Assembly (NCBI RefSeq): GCF_040372165.1
Contig: NZ_BAABWG010000001.1
Location: forward strand, 1,116,001-1,180,000
Reading direction: 5' to 3'
Origin: Hydrogenophaga sp040372165
Lineage (GTDB): Bacteria > Pseudomonadota > Gammaproteobacteria > Burkholderiales > Burkholderiaceae_C
Length of the DNA: 64,000 bases
This document shows positions 42,282 through 51,059 of this stretch, one piece after another. The first letter of the stretch is position 1; every line of letters begins with the position of its first letter. A model generated the notes under the pieces. It saw only the letters and a program-made list of their open reading frames with translations. It was not told the origin of the DNA and ran no database searches. The translations under genes were made by a program, and so were the position numbers.

Positions 42282-42904
42282 GCCTGATTCCCAAAAAAGG
42301 TACGGTCTACGTTGTTGACGACGACGAAGCAGTCAGGGATTCCCTGCAGTGGTTGCTGGAGGGCAAGGATTTCCGGGTCAGCTGTTTTGATTCCGCAGAG
42401 TCTTTTCTCAGCCGCTACGACCCACGTGAAGTGGCTTGCCTGATCGCTGACATCCGCATGGACGGTATGAGCGGCATGGAGCTGCAGGATCGCTTGATCG
42501 AGCGCCACTCTCCCCTGCCCATCGTTTTCATCACGGGCCACGGTGACGTTCCCATGGCGGTGGAGACCATGAAGAAGGGTGCACTGGACTTCATTCAGAA
42601 GCCATTCAAGGAAGACCAGCTGGTAGCACTGGTCGAACGCATGCTGGAGACTGCCCGCGAGGCATTCGAGTCTCATCAGCAGGCTGCCAGCCGCGATGCC
42701 CTGCTCTCCAAGCTCACAGGTCGGGAGTCACAAGTGCTCGAGCGCATTGTTGCCGGCCGACTGAACAAGCAGATTGCCGATGACCTGGGCATCAGCATCA
42801 AGACGGTGGAGGCGCACCGCGCCAACATCATGGAGAAGCTCGGTGCCAATACGGTCGCCGACCTGCTCAAGATTGCCTTGGGGCAGCCAGCGCCAAAAGG
42901 CTGA
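42278..42904 (+). CDS. FixJ/TodT-type response regulator
   Basis: This 208-residue regulator has a receiver domain (about 8-125; acidic pair Asp14/Asp15, phosphorylation site Asp58 in CLIADIRMDGMSG, then VFITGHGD and FIQKPF) and a LuxR-type helix-turn-helix (about 140-205; LTGRESQVLERIVAGRLNKQ, IADDLGISIKTVEAHRANIM). It overlaps the kinase gene by ATGA, so the two form a two-component pair. An intrinsic terminator follows before folD. The likely targets are unknown; the divergent aceE operon is one candidate from context. Confidence 0.95.
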   Translation: MSLIPKKGTVYVVDDDEAVRDSLQWLLEGKDFRVSCFDSAESFLSRYDPREVACLIADIRMDGMSGMELQDRLIERHSPLPIVFITGHGDVPMAVETMKKGALDFIQKPFKEDQLVALVERMLETAREAFESHQQAASRDALLSKLTGRESQVLERIVAGRLNKQIADDLGISIKTVEAHRANIMEKLGANTVADLLKIALGQPAPKG

Positions 42905-42927
42905 CAGACTCCAAAGGACTGAAACTC

Positions 42928-42957
42928 AGGGCCACACCAGCAGTGGCCCTTTGTTGT
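42928..42957 (+). terminator. Intrinsic terminator after the response regulator
   Basis: A perfect 8-bp stem (AGGGCCAC/GTGGCCCT) with a 7-nt loop is followed by TTGTTGTTT on the plus strand, 24 bp after the response regulator stop. It separates the two-component genes from folD, which starts at 42995. Confidence 0.88.
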
Positions 42958-42994
42958 TTATAGATTGCCTCATTTTTTGCAGACACCTCGAACC

Positions 42995-43852
42995 ATGACA
43001 GCACAACTCATCGATGGAAAGGCGCTCTCCCAAAAACTTCGTCAGGAAGTCAGCGGCCGGGTCAAAGCACTCAAGGCAGGGGGCATTGTCCCTGGACTGG
43101 CCGTCATTCTGGTCGGTGAAGACCCTGCCAGCCAGGTCTATGTGAGAAACAAGGTGCGTGCGTGCGAGGAGACTGGCATGTATTCGGTGCTCGAAAAGTG
43201 GCCCGACACACTGACAGAAGCCGAGCTGCTGGCACGGGTCCAGGAGCTCAATGAAGACAAGAACATCCACGGCATCCTGGTTCAGCTCCCTCTACCAAGA
43301 CAGATCGATGCCACCAAGGTGATCGAATCGATTGCGCCTGAAAAGGACGTCGATGGGTTCCACGTCGCCAGTGCGGGCGCCCTCATGACAGGTCTTCCCG
43401 GCTTCTGGCCGTGCACCCCGTACGGCTGCATGAAAATGCTCGAGCACATCGGCTACGACCTCAAGGGCAAGCACGCTGTTGTCATCGGTCGCAGCAATAT
43501 CGTGGGAAAGCCTGTGGCCATGATGCTCCTGCAGCAAAACGCCACCGTCACGATCTGCCACAGTGCCACCAAGAATCTCAAGGACATGACGCTGCAAGCC
43601 GACGTGATCGTCGCAGCCGTGGGCAAGCGCAAGCTCCTCACTGCGGACATGGTCAAACCGGGCGCGGTGGTTCTGGACGTGGGCATGAACCGCACTGAAG
43701 AAGGCAAGCTCTGTGGCGACGTTGACTTTGATGGCGTCAAGGAAGTCGCTGGCTGGATCACTCCGGTTCCAGGTGGCGTGGGACCGATGACCATCACCAT
43801 GTTGATGGTCAACACATGCGAATCAGCCGAGCGCTCGGCCGGTCAACGCTGA
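42995..43852 (+). CDS. folD: Bifunctional methylenetetrahydrofolate dehydrogenase/cyclohydrolase
   Basis: FolD interconverts 5,10-methylene-, methenyl- and 10-formyl-tetrahydrofolate using NADP+. The 285-residue protein has the catalytic Tyr49 and Lys53 (QVYVRNKVRACEETGM), GILVQLPLP, PEKDVDGFHVASAG, and the NADP segment GRSNIVGKPVAMMLL. An upstream open frame to 42965 adds ten residues, but ATG 42995 matches the usual family start. It lies between the two-component system and a bidirectional terminator. Confidence 0.97.
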   Translation: MTAQLIDGKALSQKLRQEVSGRVKALKAGGIVPGLAVILVGEDPASQVYVRNKVRACEETGMYSVLEKWPDTLTEAELLARVQELNEDKNIHGILVQLPLPRQIDATKVIESIAPEKDVDGFHVASAGALMTGLPGFWPCTPYGCMKMLEHIGYDLKGKHAVVIGRSNIVGKPVAMMLLQQNATVTICHSATKNLKDMTLQADVIVAAVGKRKLLTADMVKPGAVVLDVGMNRTEEGKLCGDVDFDGVKEVAGWITPVPGGVGPMTITMLMVNTCESAERSAGQR

Positions 43853-43902
43853 GCCACATTGTCAAGACACCCCGAGCTGAAACTCCGGCTGCCCCCAAAA
43901 AG

Positions 43903-43935
43903 AAAGAGCCTGCCATTTCAATGAGCAGGCTCTTT
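43903..43935. terminator. Bidirectional terminator between folD and the SPFH gene
   Basis: A perfect 11-bp stem (AAAGAGCCTGC/GCAGGCTCTTT) with an 11-nt loop lies between two convergent genes. On the minus strand it is followed by CTTTTTGGG, making a good terminator for the SPFH side. On the plus strand the T-run is part of the stem, so it probably also ends folD transcription. Confidence 0.85.
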
Positions 43936-43987
43936 CGGTCTTCGGCCAGCCAGAGTCAGGACGCTGTCATCACCTCAGAGCGTGCTG

Positions 43988-44806
43988 CTACTGCTGTGCA
44001 TTGAGCTGCACAAAGGGCGTTGCGCCGCCAGTGACCTGAGGCAAACGGCCATCCCACTTGCTGATGGCATCGGCCTCGTTTTCAAGCTGCTTCAAACGAA
44101 GCAACTCAGGCGTGACTTCCAGCCGCTTGGCTTTCAGTGCCTCGGCCTCCCCCTGTGCCTTGGCCAGGGCCTGGGCCGCTTCCACCTTGATGCGCTCAAG
44201 GTCTCGCTCAGCGGTCAGCTTCTTCTGCTCCGCTTCGACTTTTGCCTCAATGGCACGGTCGAACACGTCCGAGAAATCGTAATTGACCGCCGCCAGTGAG
44301 TCGATCTCCACGCCGTGGCGCTTGAGACGCTCTTCCAGCGAGCTGCGAATTCGCTGACTGACCTCAATGCGTTTGGTCACCAGCTCTTCGGCGGTGTACT
44401 GCGCAGCAATGGCTTTGGTGGCTTCCTGCGCGGCAGGCTCGATCACACGGACCGCAACCGCTTCTTCATTGCCAATTTTCTGAAACACATCCGCCACCTG
44501 CGAGGTGTTCAGGCGCCAGTTCAGCACGGCCGATATCTGCACCCGTTGAAGGTCACGCGAGGCGGCTTCGCCTCGACCCTGGCTCTTTTGCAGGCGAACG
44601 TCAATGATGTGGACACGGCTGATCAGGGGCATCACAAAGTGAATGCCCTCTTCCAGTGGTACTGGATCCACCTTGCCAAAGGTAGTCAGCACCCCTCTTG
44701 TCCCGGCATCGACGATGCGCATCGGATTGATCAGCACCAAGGCAATGATCAGAACAACCGGAATGGCGATCAGCTTGCCAAGCCATTTGATATTGCTGGT
44801 ATTCAT
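43988..44806 (-). CDS. SPFH/prohibitin-family membrane protein
   Basis: This 272-residue protein has an N-terminal membrane anchor (about 9-29), an SPFH/band 7 domain (about 30-200, RGVLTTFGKVDPVPLEEGIH), and a coiled-coil rich in Glu, Ala and Lys (EAKVEAEQKKLTAERDLERI). It resembles prohibitin/HflC-like scaffolds that organise membrane microdomains and modulate FtsH. ATG 44806 has GAGGAG eight bases upstream. The partner HflK is not here (Burkholderiales usually carry hflKC elsewhere), so this is a separate stand-alone paralogue. Same strand as the DUF4149 gene and greA. Confidence 0.88.
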   Translation of the reverse strand: MNTSNIKWLGKLIAIPVVLIIALVLINPMRIVDAGTRGVLTTFGKVDPVPLEEGIHFVMPLISRVHIIDVRLQKSQGRGEAASRDLQRVQISAVLNWRLNTSQVADVFQKIGNEEAVAVRVIEPAAQEATKAIAAQYTAEELVTKRIEVSQRIRSSLEERLKRHGVEIDSLAAVNYDFSDVFDRAIEAKVEAEQKKLTAERDLERIKVEAAQALAKAQGEAEALKAKRLEVTPELLRLKQLENEADAISKWDGRLPQVTGGATPFVQLNAQQ

Positions 44807-44848
44807 GCGTGTCACTCCTCTTCAACCCTTGAGCCGAGCCTTGGGTGT

Positions 44849-45310
44849 TCAGCTGGCTCGATCCTGCCCGTGTGCCGGTGCGTGGTTCAGGCTTCGCCAC
44901 AATGTCATCCCGGCGCCAACCCACTGGAGAAACACCAGCGCAGTCCCCAGCCCGTGCCACAGCCTGACGCTTTCGCCGGCGGCGCGTGCCGTGAGGATTT
45001 TGTGCGCTACGCCGAACTCCTGCACCATCGCTGCCAGCATGGCCAGCAAGACCCAGCCCATGGACACCAGGGCCGCCTGCAACGCGGCCGAGTTGTCGCT
45101 GTTTTCCCGTCGCCTGAGCAAAACCAGGAGAACAACGCCGAGCACAAGACCTGCCATGGACTGCAAAGAGAACAAGCGGGCAGCCACTGGCCCTGCCACC
45201 GCCGGGCTTCCCAGCTTTGCGAACAACATGGGGACCGCCACAAAGCTGATCCCGCTGATCCCGCCCCACCAAAGGGCTGCGATCATGGCTTGAAGCCGGT
45301 GAGCTCTCAT
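44849..45310 (-). CDS. DUF4149 four-helix membrane protein
   Basis: This 153-residue inner-membrane protein has about four hydrophobic helices (starting MIAALWWGGISGISFVAVPM, then a helix near LQSMAGLVLGVVLLVLL, VSMGWVLLAMLAAMVQEF, and LGTALVFLQWVGAGMTLW). It matches the DUF4149 pattern, a family of unknown function often next to greA in betaproteobacteria. The ATG at 45310 lies 22 bp after the greA stop without a visible ribosome-binding site, so translation may be coupled to greA. An upstream frame extension overlaps greA and is not credible. Confidence 0.8.
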   Translation of the reverse strand: MRAHRLQAMIAALWWGGISGISFVAVPMLFAKLGSPAVAGPVAARLFSLQSMAGLVLGVVLLVLLRRRENSDNSAALQAALVSMGWVLLAMLAAMVQEFGVAHKILTARAAGESVRLWHGLGTALVFLQWVGAGMTLWRSLNHAPAHGQDRAS

Positions 45311-45332
45311 GCTTGCCACAGACGCCAACGGT

Positions 45333-45809
45333 TCATTCGTAGCGCACGGCCACGATTTCGTAGTGACGAACACCGCCAGGCGCCTGAACCTCGGCCACAT
45401 CACCCTCTTCCTTGCCGATCAATGCTCGGGCAATCGGGCTGCTGATGTTGATCAGTCCAAGCTTGAGGTCGGCTTCATCTTCACCCACGATCTGATAGGT
45501 CACGGACTGACCGCTGTCCTCGTCTTCGAGGTCGACCGTCGAACCGAACACGACCTTGCCTCCGGCATCGAGTGAAGAAGGATCGATCACCTGGGCTGTT
45601 GAAAGCTTGCCTTCAATCTCGGCAATGCGGCCTTCAACAAAACCCTGACGGTCTTTGGCAGCCTCGTACTCGGCGTTTTCGCTGAGATCGCCTTGCGCAC
45701 GGGCTTCGGCGATGGCGTTGATCACGGCCGGGCGCTCGACCGTTTTGAGCTGATGCAGTTCTGTCTTGAGTTTCTCTGCGCCGCGCTTGGTAATGGGAAT
45801 GGTGGCCAT
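45333..45809 (-). CDS. greA: Transcription elongation factor GreA
   Basis: GreA rescues backtracked RNA polymerase by stimulating transcript cleavage. From the ATG at 45809 it has 158 residues, the normal length: an N-terminal coiled-coil with the catalytic acidic tip (ARAQGDLSENAEYEAAKDRQ) and a C-terminal FKBP-like domain (GLINISSPIARALIGKEEGD). GGAGACC precedes the start. Its position just downstream of carB is the classic proteobacterial carAB-greA order, although a terminator lies between carB and greA here. Confidence 0.97.
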   Translation of the reverse strand: MATIPITKRGAEKLKTELHQLKTVERPAVINAIAEARAQGDLSENAEYEAAKDRQGFVEGRIAEIEGKLSTAQVIDPSSLDAGGKVVFGSTVDLEDEDSGQSVTYQIVGEDEADLKLGLINISSPIARALIGKEEGDVAEVQAPGGVRHYEIVAVRYE

Positions 45810-45875
45810 TGATGGTCTCCAGACATGGCACATGCCCCGGCGGGGGCATGCGTTGATGTAGGGGCGAGCCCTGTT

Positions 45876-45910
45876 AAAAAGCAAACCGCCGAGCGTTTCC
45901 GTTCGGCGGT
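45876..45910 (-). terminator. Intrinsic terminator after carB
   Basis: An 8-bp stem (ACCGCCGA/TCGGCGGT) with a 10-nt loop is followed on the minus strand by TTGCTTTTT, 62 bp after the carB stop. It should limit read-through into greA, so greA probably has its own promoter in the remaining about 65 bp. Confidence 0.85.
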
Positions 45911-45972
45911 GTATGAGTGCATTATGCACTGAAAACGGCCATGGCAGTACCCGGCACCTGGCCGGGCCACGT

Positions 45973-48900
45973 TCAGGCCGGGAGCTCCGCGTGCATGTCC
46001 TGAACAGACATCACGTCCAGCTTGTCAAGGAACTGAAGTCCTTCGACCGCCGCTTCGGCGCCAGCAATCGTCGTGAAAGTGGTCACACGCGCCAGCAGGG
46101 CCGAGGTGCGAATCGCCCTCGAGTCGGCAATGGCGTTTCGTCGCTCTTCCACGGTGTTGATCACCAGGTCGATTTCGCCGTTCTTGATCATGTCCACAAT
46201 ATGAGGGCGACCTTCGGCCACCTTGTTGACCGTCTCGACCGGGATGCCGGCTTCAGCGATTGCGGCCGCAGTGCCACGAGTGGCCACGAGTGAGAAACCG
46301 ATATCGACCAGCTGACGAGCGACCTCAACTGCACGGGACTTGTCGCCGTTCTTGACCGTCAGAAAGGCTTTGCCGGAGGTGGGCAAGCGCGTTCCGGCGC
46401 CAAGCTGGCTCTTGACGAAGGCTTCGCCAAAGGTCCGGCCAACACCCATGACCTCACCGGTTGACTTCATCTCTGGGCCCAGGATGGTGTCAACACCAGG
46501 GAATTTCACAAACGGGAACACCGCCTCCTTGACGCTGAAATAGGGCGGCGTGACCTCTGCGCCAACCGCCTGATCGTCCAGGCTGCGCCCGGCCATGCAG
46601 CGTGCAGCAACCTTGGCCAACTGGATGCCCGTGGCCTTGGAGACGAACGGAACCGTGCGCGATGCGCGGGGGTTGACCTCCAGTACGTAGATCACATCCT
46701 TCTTCTGACCGCCCTCTTCCACTTCCTGTATCGCGAACTGGACGTTCATGAGGCCCACCACGTTCAGGCCAGCAGCCATGGCTGCCGTCTGACGCTTGAG
46801 TTCGTCGACCGTTCCCTGGGAGAGGTAATACGGTGGCAGTGAGCAACCTGAGTCACCACTGTGAACCCCTGCTTGTTCGATGTGCTCCATCACGCCGCCG
46901 ATGAAAACGCGTCCGCTGGCATCACGGATGGCATCCACATCACACTCGATGGCGTCGTTGAGGAAGCGGTCCAGCAGCACAGGCGAATCGTTGCTCACCT
47001 TCACGGCCTCGCGCATGTAGCGCTCCAGGTCGCGTTGCTCGTGCACGATTTCCATCGCGCGGCCACCCAGCACGTAGCTAGGGCGCACAACCAGTGGGTA
47101 GCCCAGCTTTTCAGCCTTCTCAAGAGCCTCTGGCTCGGTGCGCGCGGTGGCATTGGGTGGCTGCAGGAGGTTGAGCTGGTTCAGCAAGGCCTGGAAGCGC
47201 TCGCGATCCTCTGCCGCGTCGATCATGTCTGGTGTTGTACCGATGATGGGCACGCCAGCCTTCTCCAGCCCCAGCGCGAGCTTCAGCGGGGTCTGACCAC
47301 CATACTGAACGATCACGCCCTCGGGCTTTTCCTTTTCGACAATCTCCAGCACATCTTCCAGCGTCAGCGGTTCGAAGTACAGGCGATCTGAGGTGTCGTA
47401 GTCGGTGGACACGGTTTCCGGGTTGCAGTTGACCATGATGGTCTCGAACCCATCCTCACGCATGGCCAGCGCCGCGTGCACACAGCAGTAATCGAACTCG
47501 ATGCCCTGGCCAATGCGGTTGGGCCCGCCGCCAAGTACCATGATCTTGCGCTTGTCGGTCGGCTCCGCCTCGCACTGGCCGTCGCCATGCCCTTCATAGG
47601 TGGAGTACATGTAGGCCGTGTTCGTGGCGAACTCCGCCGCGCAAGTGTCCACGCGCTTGTACACCGGGCGAACGCCCAGAGCCTTGCGCTGGTCGCGAAC
47701 GGCTTGCTCGTTGGTCTTGAGCAACTTGGCCAGACGGCGATCCGAGAAACCCTTCTTCTTCAGGCCGCGCAGCGTGGTGGCGTCCAGCGAAGCCAGCGCA
47801 CCATCGCCCTTTTGAGCGGTCAACTCGTCCATCGCCAGTTCAAGCTTGACGATCTCTTCAATCTGGATGAGGAACCATTTGTCGATCTTGGTGAACTGGT
47901 GCACTTCGTCCACAGACCAACCAGCGGCAAAAGCATCGCCGACGTACCAGATGCGCTCTGGTCCGGGCTCACCCAGTTCGCGCTCGAGCGTTTCACGGTC
48001 CTGCGTTTTCTCGTTCATGCCGTCCACGCCAACTTCCAGGCCGCGCAGGGCTTTCTGGAAGCTCTCCTGGAACGTACGGCCCATGGCCATCACCTCACCC
48101 ACCGACTTCATCTGGGTGGTCAGGCGGTTGTCGGCAGTGGGGAACTTCTCAAAGGCAAAACGTGGGATCTTGGTGACCACGTAGTCGATGGATGGTTCGA
48201 AACTGGCAGGTGTTGCGCCGCCCGTGATTTCGTTGCGCAACTCGTCCAGCGTGAACCCCACAGCCAGCTTGGCAGCCACCTTGGCGATCGGGAAGCCGGT
48301 TGCCTTGGATGCCAGCGCAGAAGAACGCGAGACGCGCGGATTCATCTCGATCACGATCATGCGCCCATCTTTCGGGTTGACCGAAAACTGGACGTTTGAT
48401 CCACCCGTATCGACACCAATCTCACGCAGGACCGCCAGGCTGGCGTCGCGCATGATCTGGTATTCCTTGTCGGTCAGTGTCTGTGCCGGGGCTACCGTGA
48501 TCGAGTCTCCCGTGTGGACCCCCATGGGGTCGAGGTTCTCGATCGAGCAGATGATGATGCAGTTGTCCGCCTTGTCGCGCACCACTTCCATCTCGTACTC
48601 TTTCCACCCGAGCAGAGACTCTTCAATCAGCAGCTCATTGGTGGGCGAAGCTTCGATACCGCGCTTGCAGATGGTCTCGAACTCTTCGTTGTTGTAGGCA
48701 ATGCCGCCGCCGGTGCCTCCGAGGGTAAAGCTTGGACGGATGACGACCGGGAAGCCCACCGTCTTTTGCACCGCCCACGCTTCGTCCATCGTGTGCGCGA
48801 TACCGGAGCGGGCAGAACCAAGCCCAATCTTGGTCATCGCGTCCTTGAACTTGAGCCGGTCTTCCGCCTTGTCAATGGACTCAGGCTTGGCGCCGATCAG

Positions 48901-49257
48901 CTCGATGTCATATTTCTCGAGCACGCCATTGCGCCACAAGTCCAGCGCACAGTTGAGTGCCGTCTGCCCACCCATCGTCGGGAGCACAGCGAACCCACCC
49001 GGACACCGGGGACGCTCACGCGCAATGATCTTCTCGACGACCTGCCAGGAAATCGGCTCGATGTAGGTCACATCCGCCGTGTCCGGGTCAGTCATGATCG
49101 TGGCGGGGTTGCTGTTGATCAGAATGACCTTGTAGCCCTCTTCACGCAGCGCCTTGCAGGCCTGCACGCCCGAATAGTCGAACTCGCAGGCTTGCCCGAT
49201 GATGATGGGGCCAGCACCGATGATGAGAACGGTTTTGATGTCTGAGCGTTTGGGCAT
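45973..49257 (-). CDS. carB: Carbamoyl-phosphate synthase large subunit
   Basis: CarB makes carbamoyl phosphate from bicarbonate, ATP and ammonia delivered by CarA, feeding pyrimidine and arginine synthesis. The 1094-residue protein has the duplicated ATP-grasp halves. The first starts DIKTVLIIGAGPIIIGQACE and has RPSFTLGGTGGGIAYN; the second starts KIMVLGGGPNRIGQGIEFDY and has RPSYVLGGRAMEIVH. A C-terminal MGS-like regulatory domain follows (GDKSRAVEVARQLVDIGFSL). The start MPKRSDIKT is chosen by homology; the frame is open upstream. Separated from carA by an extra gene. Confidence 0.97.
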   Translation of the reverse strand: MPKRSDIKTVLIIGAGPIIIGQACEFDYSGVQACKALREEGYKVILINSNPATIMTDPDTADVTYIEPISWQVVEKIIARERPRCPGGFAVLPTMGGQTALNCALDLWRNGVLEKYDIELIGAKPESIDKAEDRLKFKDAMTKIGLGSARSGIAHTMDEAWAVQKTVGFPVVIRPSFTLGGTGGGIAYNNEEFETICKRGIEASPTNELLIEESLLGWKEYEMEVVRDKADNCIIICSIENLDPMGVHTGDSITVAPAQTLTDKEYQIMRDASLAVLREIGVDTGGSNVQFSVNPKDGRMIVIEMNPRVSRSSALASKATGFPIAKVAAKLAVGFTLDELRNEITGGATPASFEPSIDYVVTKIPRFAFEKFPTADNRLTTQMKSVGEVMAMGRTFQESFQKALRGLEVGVDGMNEKTQDRETLERELGEPGPERIWYVGDAFAAGWSVDEVHQFTKIDKWFLIQIEEIVKLELAMDELTAQKGDGALASLDATTLRGLKKKGFSDRRLAKLLKTNEQAVRDQRKALGVRPVYKRVDTCAAEFATNTAYMYSTYEGHGDGQCEAEPTDKRKIMVLGGGPNRIGQGIEFDYCCVHAALAMREDGFETIMVNCNPETVSTDYDTSDRLYFEPLTLEDVLEIVEKEKPEGVIVQYGGQTPLKLALGLEKAGVPIIGTTPDMIDAAEDRERFQALLNQLNLLQPPNATARTEPEALEKAEKLGYPLVVRPSYVLGGRAMEIVHEQRDLERYMREAVKVSNDSPVLLDRFLNDAIECDVDAIRDASGRVFIGGVMEHIEQAGVHSGDSGCSLPPYYLSQGTVDELKRQTAAMAAGLNVVGLMNVQFAIQEVEEGGQKKDVIYVLEVNPRASRTVPFVSKATGIQLAKVAARCMAGRSLDDQAVGAEVTPPYFSVKEAVFPFVKFPGVDTILGPEMKSTGEVMGVGRTFGEAFVKSQLGAGTRLPTSGKAFLTVKNGDKSRAVEVARQLVDIGFSLVATRGTAAAIAEAGIPVETVNKVAEGRPHIVDMIKNGEIDLVINTVEERRNAIADSRAIRTSALLARVTTFTTIAGAEAAVEGLQFLDKLDVMSVQDMHAELPA

Positions 49258-49324
49258 GGTGTTTGCAGTGAGGCTATGTACGTTGGAGTTGTAGTTGGGG
49301 AGGGAGACTGGACGCAGTGTGCAA

Positions 49325-49687
49325 TCAGCTCGAAAGCACCGGCTTGATGTGCTCCAGCAGCTTCTGCACACGCTCGGCCGGAACGTTCTTCTGCATCAGC
49401 TGCAACAGGCCATCGCCTTCAACCATGGGGCGCAGGACTTCAGTCTCGGCGGGCTGAAATGTGGCATCCCAGTCGGCCAGCTCGGCATCAAAGGTCTCGT
49501 CGTCCCAGCTCTTGCCTTTGGCAATCAGCGTGATCAAAGGCATTGCCTTGTTCTCGATGAAAGACTTGCGGTATGGCTTTTGTGCCCAGCGCTGCGCGAA
49601 CCACTCCTTGTGTGGTGACTCAAGCGTCATCATGCGTTTGGCAATGGCCTTTTCAACGGCAAAAGCGGGAAAACTGTAGAGCTTCAT
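49325..49687 (-). CDS. Protein of unknown function between carA and carB
   Basis: I do not recognise this 120-residue protein. It is soluble by eye, with no signal or membrane segment. It is mostly helical-looking and mixed charge, with a Trp/Arg/Lys-rich N-terminal half (SPHKEWFAQRWAQKPYRKSF), an acidic middle (SWDDETFDAELADWDATF), and a C-terminal helix (GLLQLMQKNVPAERVQKLLE). GGAAGGA about ten bases before the ATG supports translation. It is placed precisely between carA (29 bp) and carB (67 bp) on the same strand, which suggests cotranscription and perhaps a role with carbamoyl-phosphate synthase, but no function can be assigned from the sequence. Confidence 0.8.
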   Translation of the reverse strand: MKLYSFPAFAVEKAIAKRMMTLESPHKEWFAQRWAQKPYRKSFIENKAMPLITLIAKGKSWDDETFDAELADWDATFQPAETEVLRPMVEGDGLLQLMQKNVPAERVQKLLEHIKPVLSS

Positions 49688-49716
49688 GCGGCTGGTCCTT
49701 CCTTTTTCGTGCGAGA

Positions 49717-50880
49717 TCAGGCTTCGGCCATCTGGGATTGCATGCTGTCGACAAATCGGTCAAACAGATAGCCAATGTCGTGCGGCCCGGGGGACGCTTC
49801 CGGGTGGCCCTGGAAACAGAACGCTGGCTTGTCCGTGCGCGCAAGGCCTTGCAATGTGCCGTCAAAAAGGCTGACATGCGTGGCGCGCAAGTTGTCGGGC
49901 AGCGACTTTTCATCAACCGCAAATCCGTGGTTCTGGCTGGTGATGGAGACTTTGCCGGTATCCAGGTCCTTGACCGGGTGGTTCGCACCGTGGTGACCGA
50001 ACTTCATCTTGAACGTCCTGGCGCCGGACGCCAATGCCATGATCTGGTGCCCCAGGCAAATGCCGAAGGTCGGTACGCCGCTGTCGATGATGTCTTTCGC
50101 AGCCGCGATTGCGTAGTCGCACGGCTCTGGATCGCCAGGCCCGTTGGACAGGAAAACCCCGTTGGGCTTGAGTTTGAACACGTCTTCAGCACTGGTTTGC
50201 GCCGGCACCACGGTGACCTTGCAACCACGTGCGGCCAACATGCGAAGAATGTTCTTCTTGACGCCGAAGTCCAGCGCCACCACATGAAAGCGTGGTGCGA
50301 TCTGCTCGCCGTAACCGAAGCCAAGCTGCCATTCGGTCTGTGTCCAGGCATAGGGCGTTGCGGTGGTGACCACCTTGGCCAGGTCACTCCCGGCCATATT
50401 GGGAGCAGCCTTGGCCGCCGCAATGGCTCGGGCACGCACTTCGTCGGTGATTTCCTGACCGGCTTCCAGGGCGACAATGCAGCCGTTCTGGGCGCCTTGT
50501 GTCCGCAGCAGTCGCGTCAGCGCGCGCGTATCGAGGTCGGCGATGGCAACGGTACCCTGAGACTTGAGGTATTCACTCAGGGTTTGCTCGCTGCGAAAAT
50601 TGGACGCGAGCAAAGGCAGGTCTTTGATGATCAGTCCAGCCGCCTGGATGCGGTCGGCCTCGACGTCTTCGCTGTTCACACCAGTGTTGCCAATGTGTGG
50701 GTAGGTCAGCGTGACGATCTGCTGGCAGTAGCTGGGATCTGTCAGGATTTCCTGGTAGCCGGTGATGGAAGTGTTGAACACCACCTCCCCCGTCGTCTGG
50801 CCGGCTGCGCCAATGGAAATGCCTGTAAAGACCGTGCCGTCGGCGAGCGCAAGAAGGGCTTTCGGGTGGACGGGAAGCAC
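49717..50880 (-). CDS. carA: Carbamoyl-phosphate synthase small (glutaminase) subunit
   Basis: CarA hydrolyses glutamine and channels ammonia to CarB. The 387-residue protein has the N-terminal CarA domain (LADGTVFTGISIG, EVVFNTSITGYQEILTDPSY) and a class I glutamine amidotransferase domain with Cys275 in TFGICLGHQIMALA and His359/Glu361 in FQGHPEASPGPHD. The GTG at 50880 is chosen because GGAG lies six bases upstream and the protein then matches the family; the frame is open another 60 codons upstream but that part overlaps the promoter. Followed by the unknown gene and carB. Confidence 0.96.
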   Translation of the reverse strand: MLPVHPKALLALADGTVFTGISIGAAGQTTGEVVFNTSITGYQEILTDPSYCQQIVTLTYPHIGNTGVNSEDVEADRIQAAGLIIKDLPLLASNFRSEQTLSEYLKSQGTVAIADLDTRALTRLLRTQGAQNGCIVALEAGQEITDEVRARAIAAAKAAPNMAGSDLAKVVTTATPYAWTQTEWQLGFGYGEQIAPRFHVVALDFGVKKNILRMLAARGCKVTVVPAQTSAEDVFKLKPNGVFLSNGPGDPEPCDYAIAAAKDIIDSGVPTFGICLGHQIMALASGARTFKMKFGHHGANHPVKDLDTGKVSITSQNHGFAVDEKSLPDNLRATHVSLFDGTLQGLARTDKPAFCFQGHPEASPGPHDIGYLFDRFVDSMQSQMAEA

Positions 50881-50977
50881 GGTGTTCTCCAGAAGGTGTT
50901 TGGACGCACCCGCGCCCGCCTGGAGGGCACATCCGGAAGAGGAGAGGCACGCGCTCACAAGGGCTTTCACGCGGGGT

Positions 50978-50995
50978 GAAAACCGCCGAGGCGGT
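50978..50995 (-). other. Hairpin with T-run in the carA leader
   Basis: ACCGCCGAGGCGGT (50982-50995) forms a compact hairpin in the roughly 170-nt carA leader and is followed on the minus strand by TTT and then C. It could act in attenuation or RNA stability of the pyrimidine/arginine-responsive operon. The T-run is short, so the role is speculative. Confidence 0.35.
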
Positions 50996-51059
50996 ACAGA
51001 ACCTGGGTAGGCAGCCGTGGCGGGCGCAGCAAATGCGCCGATTGCGGGTAAACCCGGCA

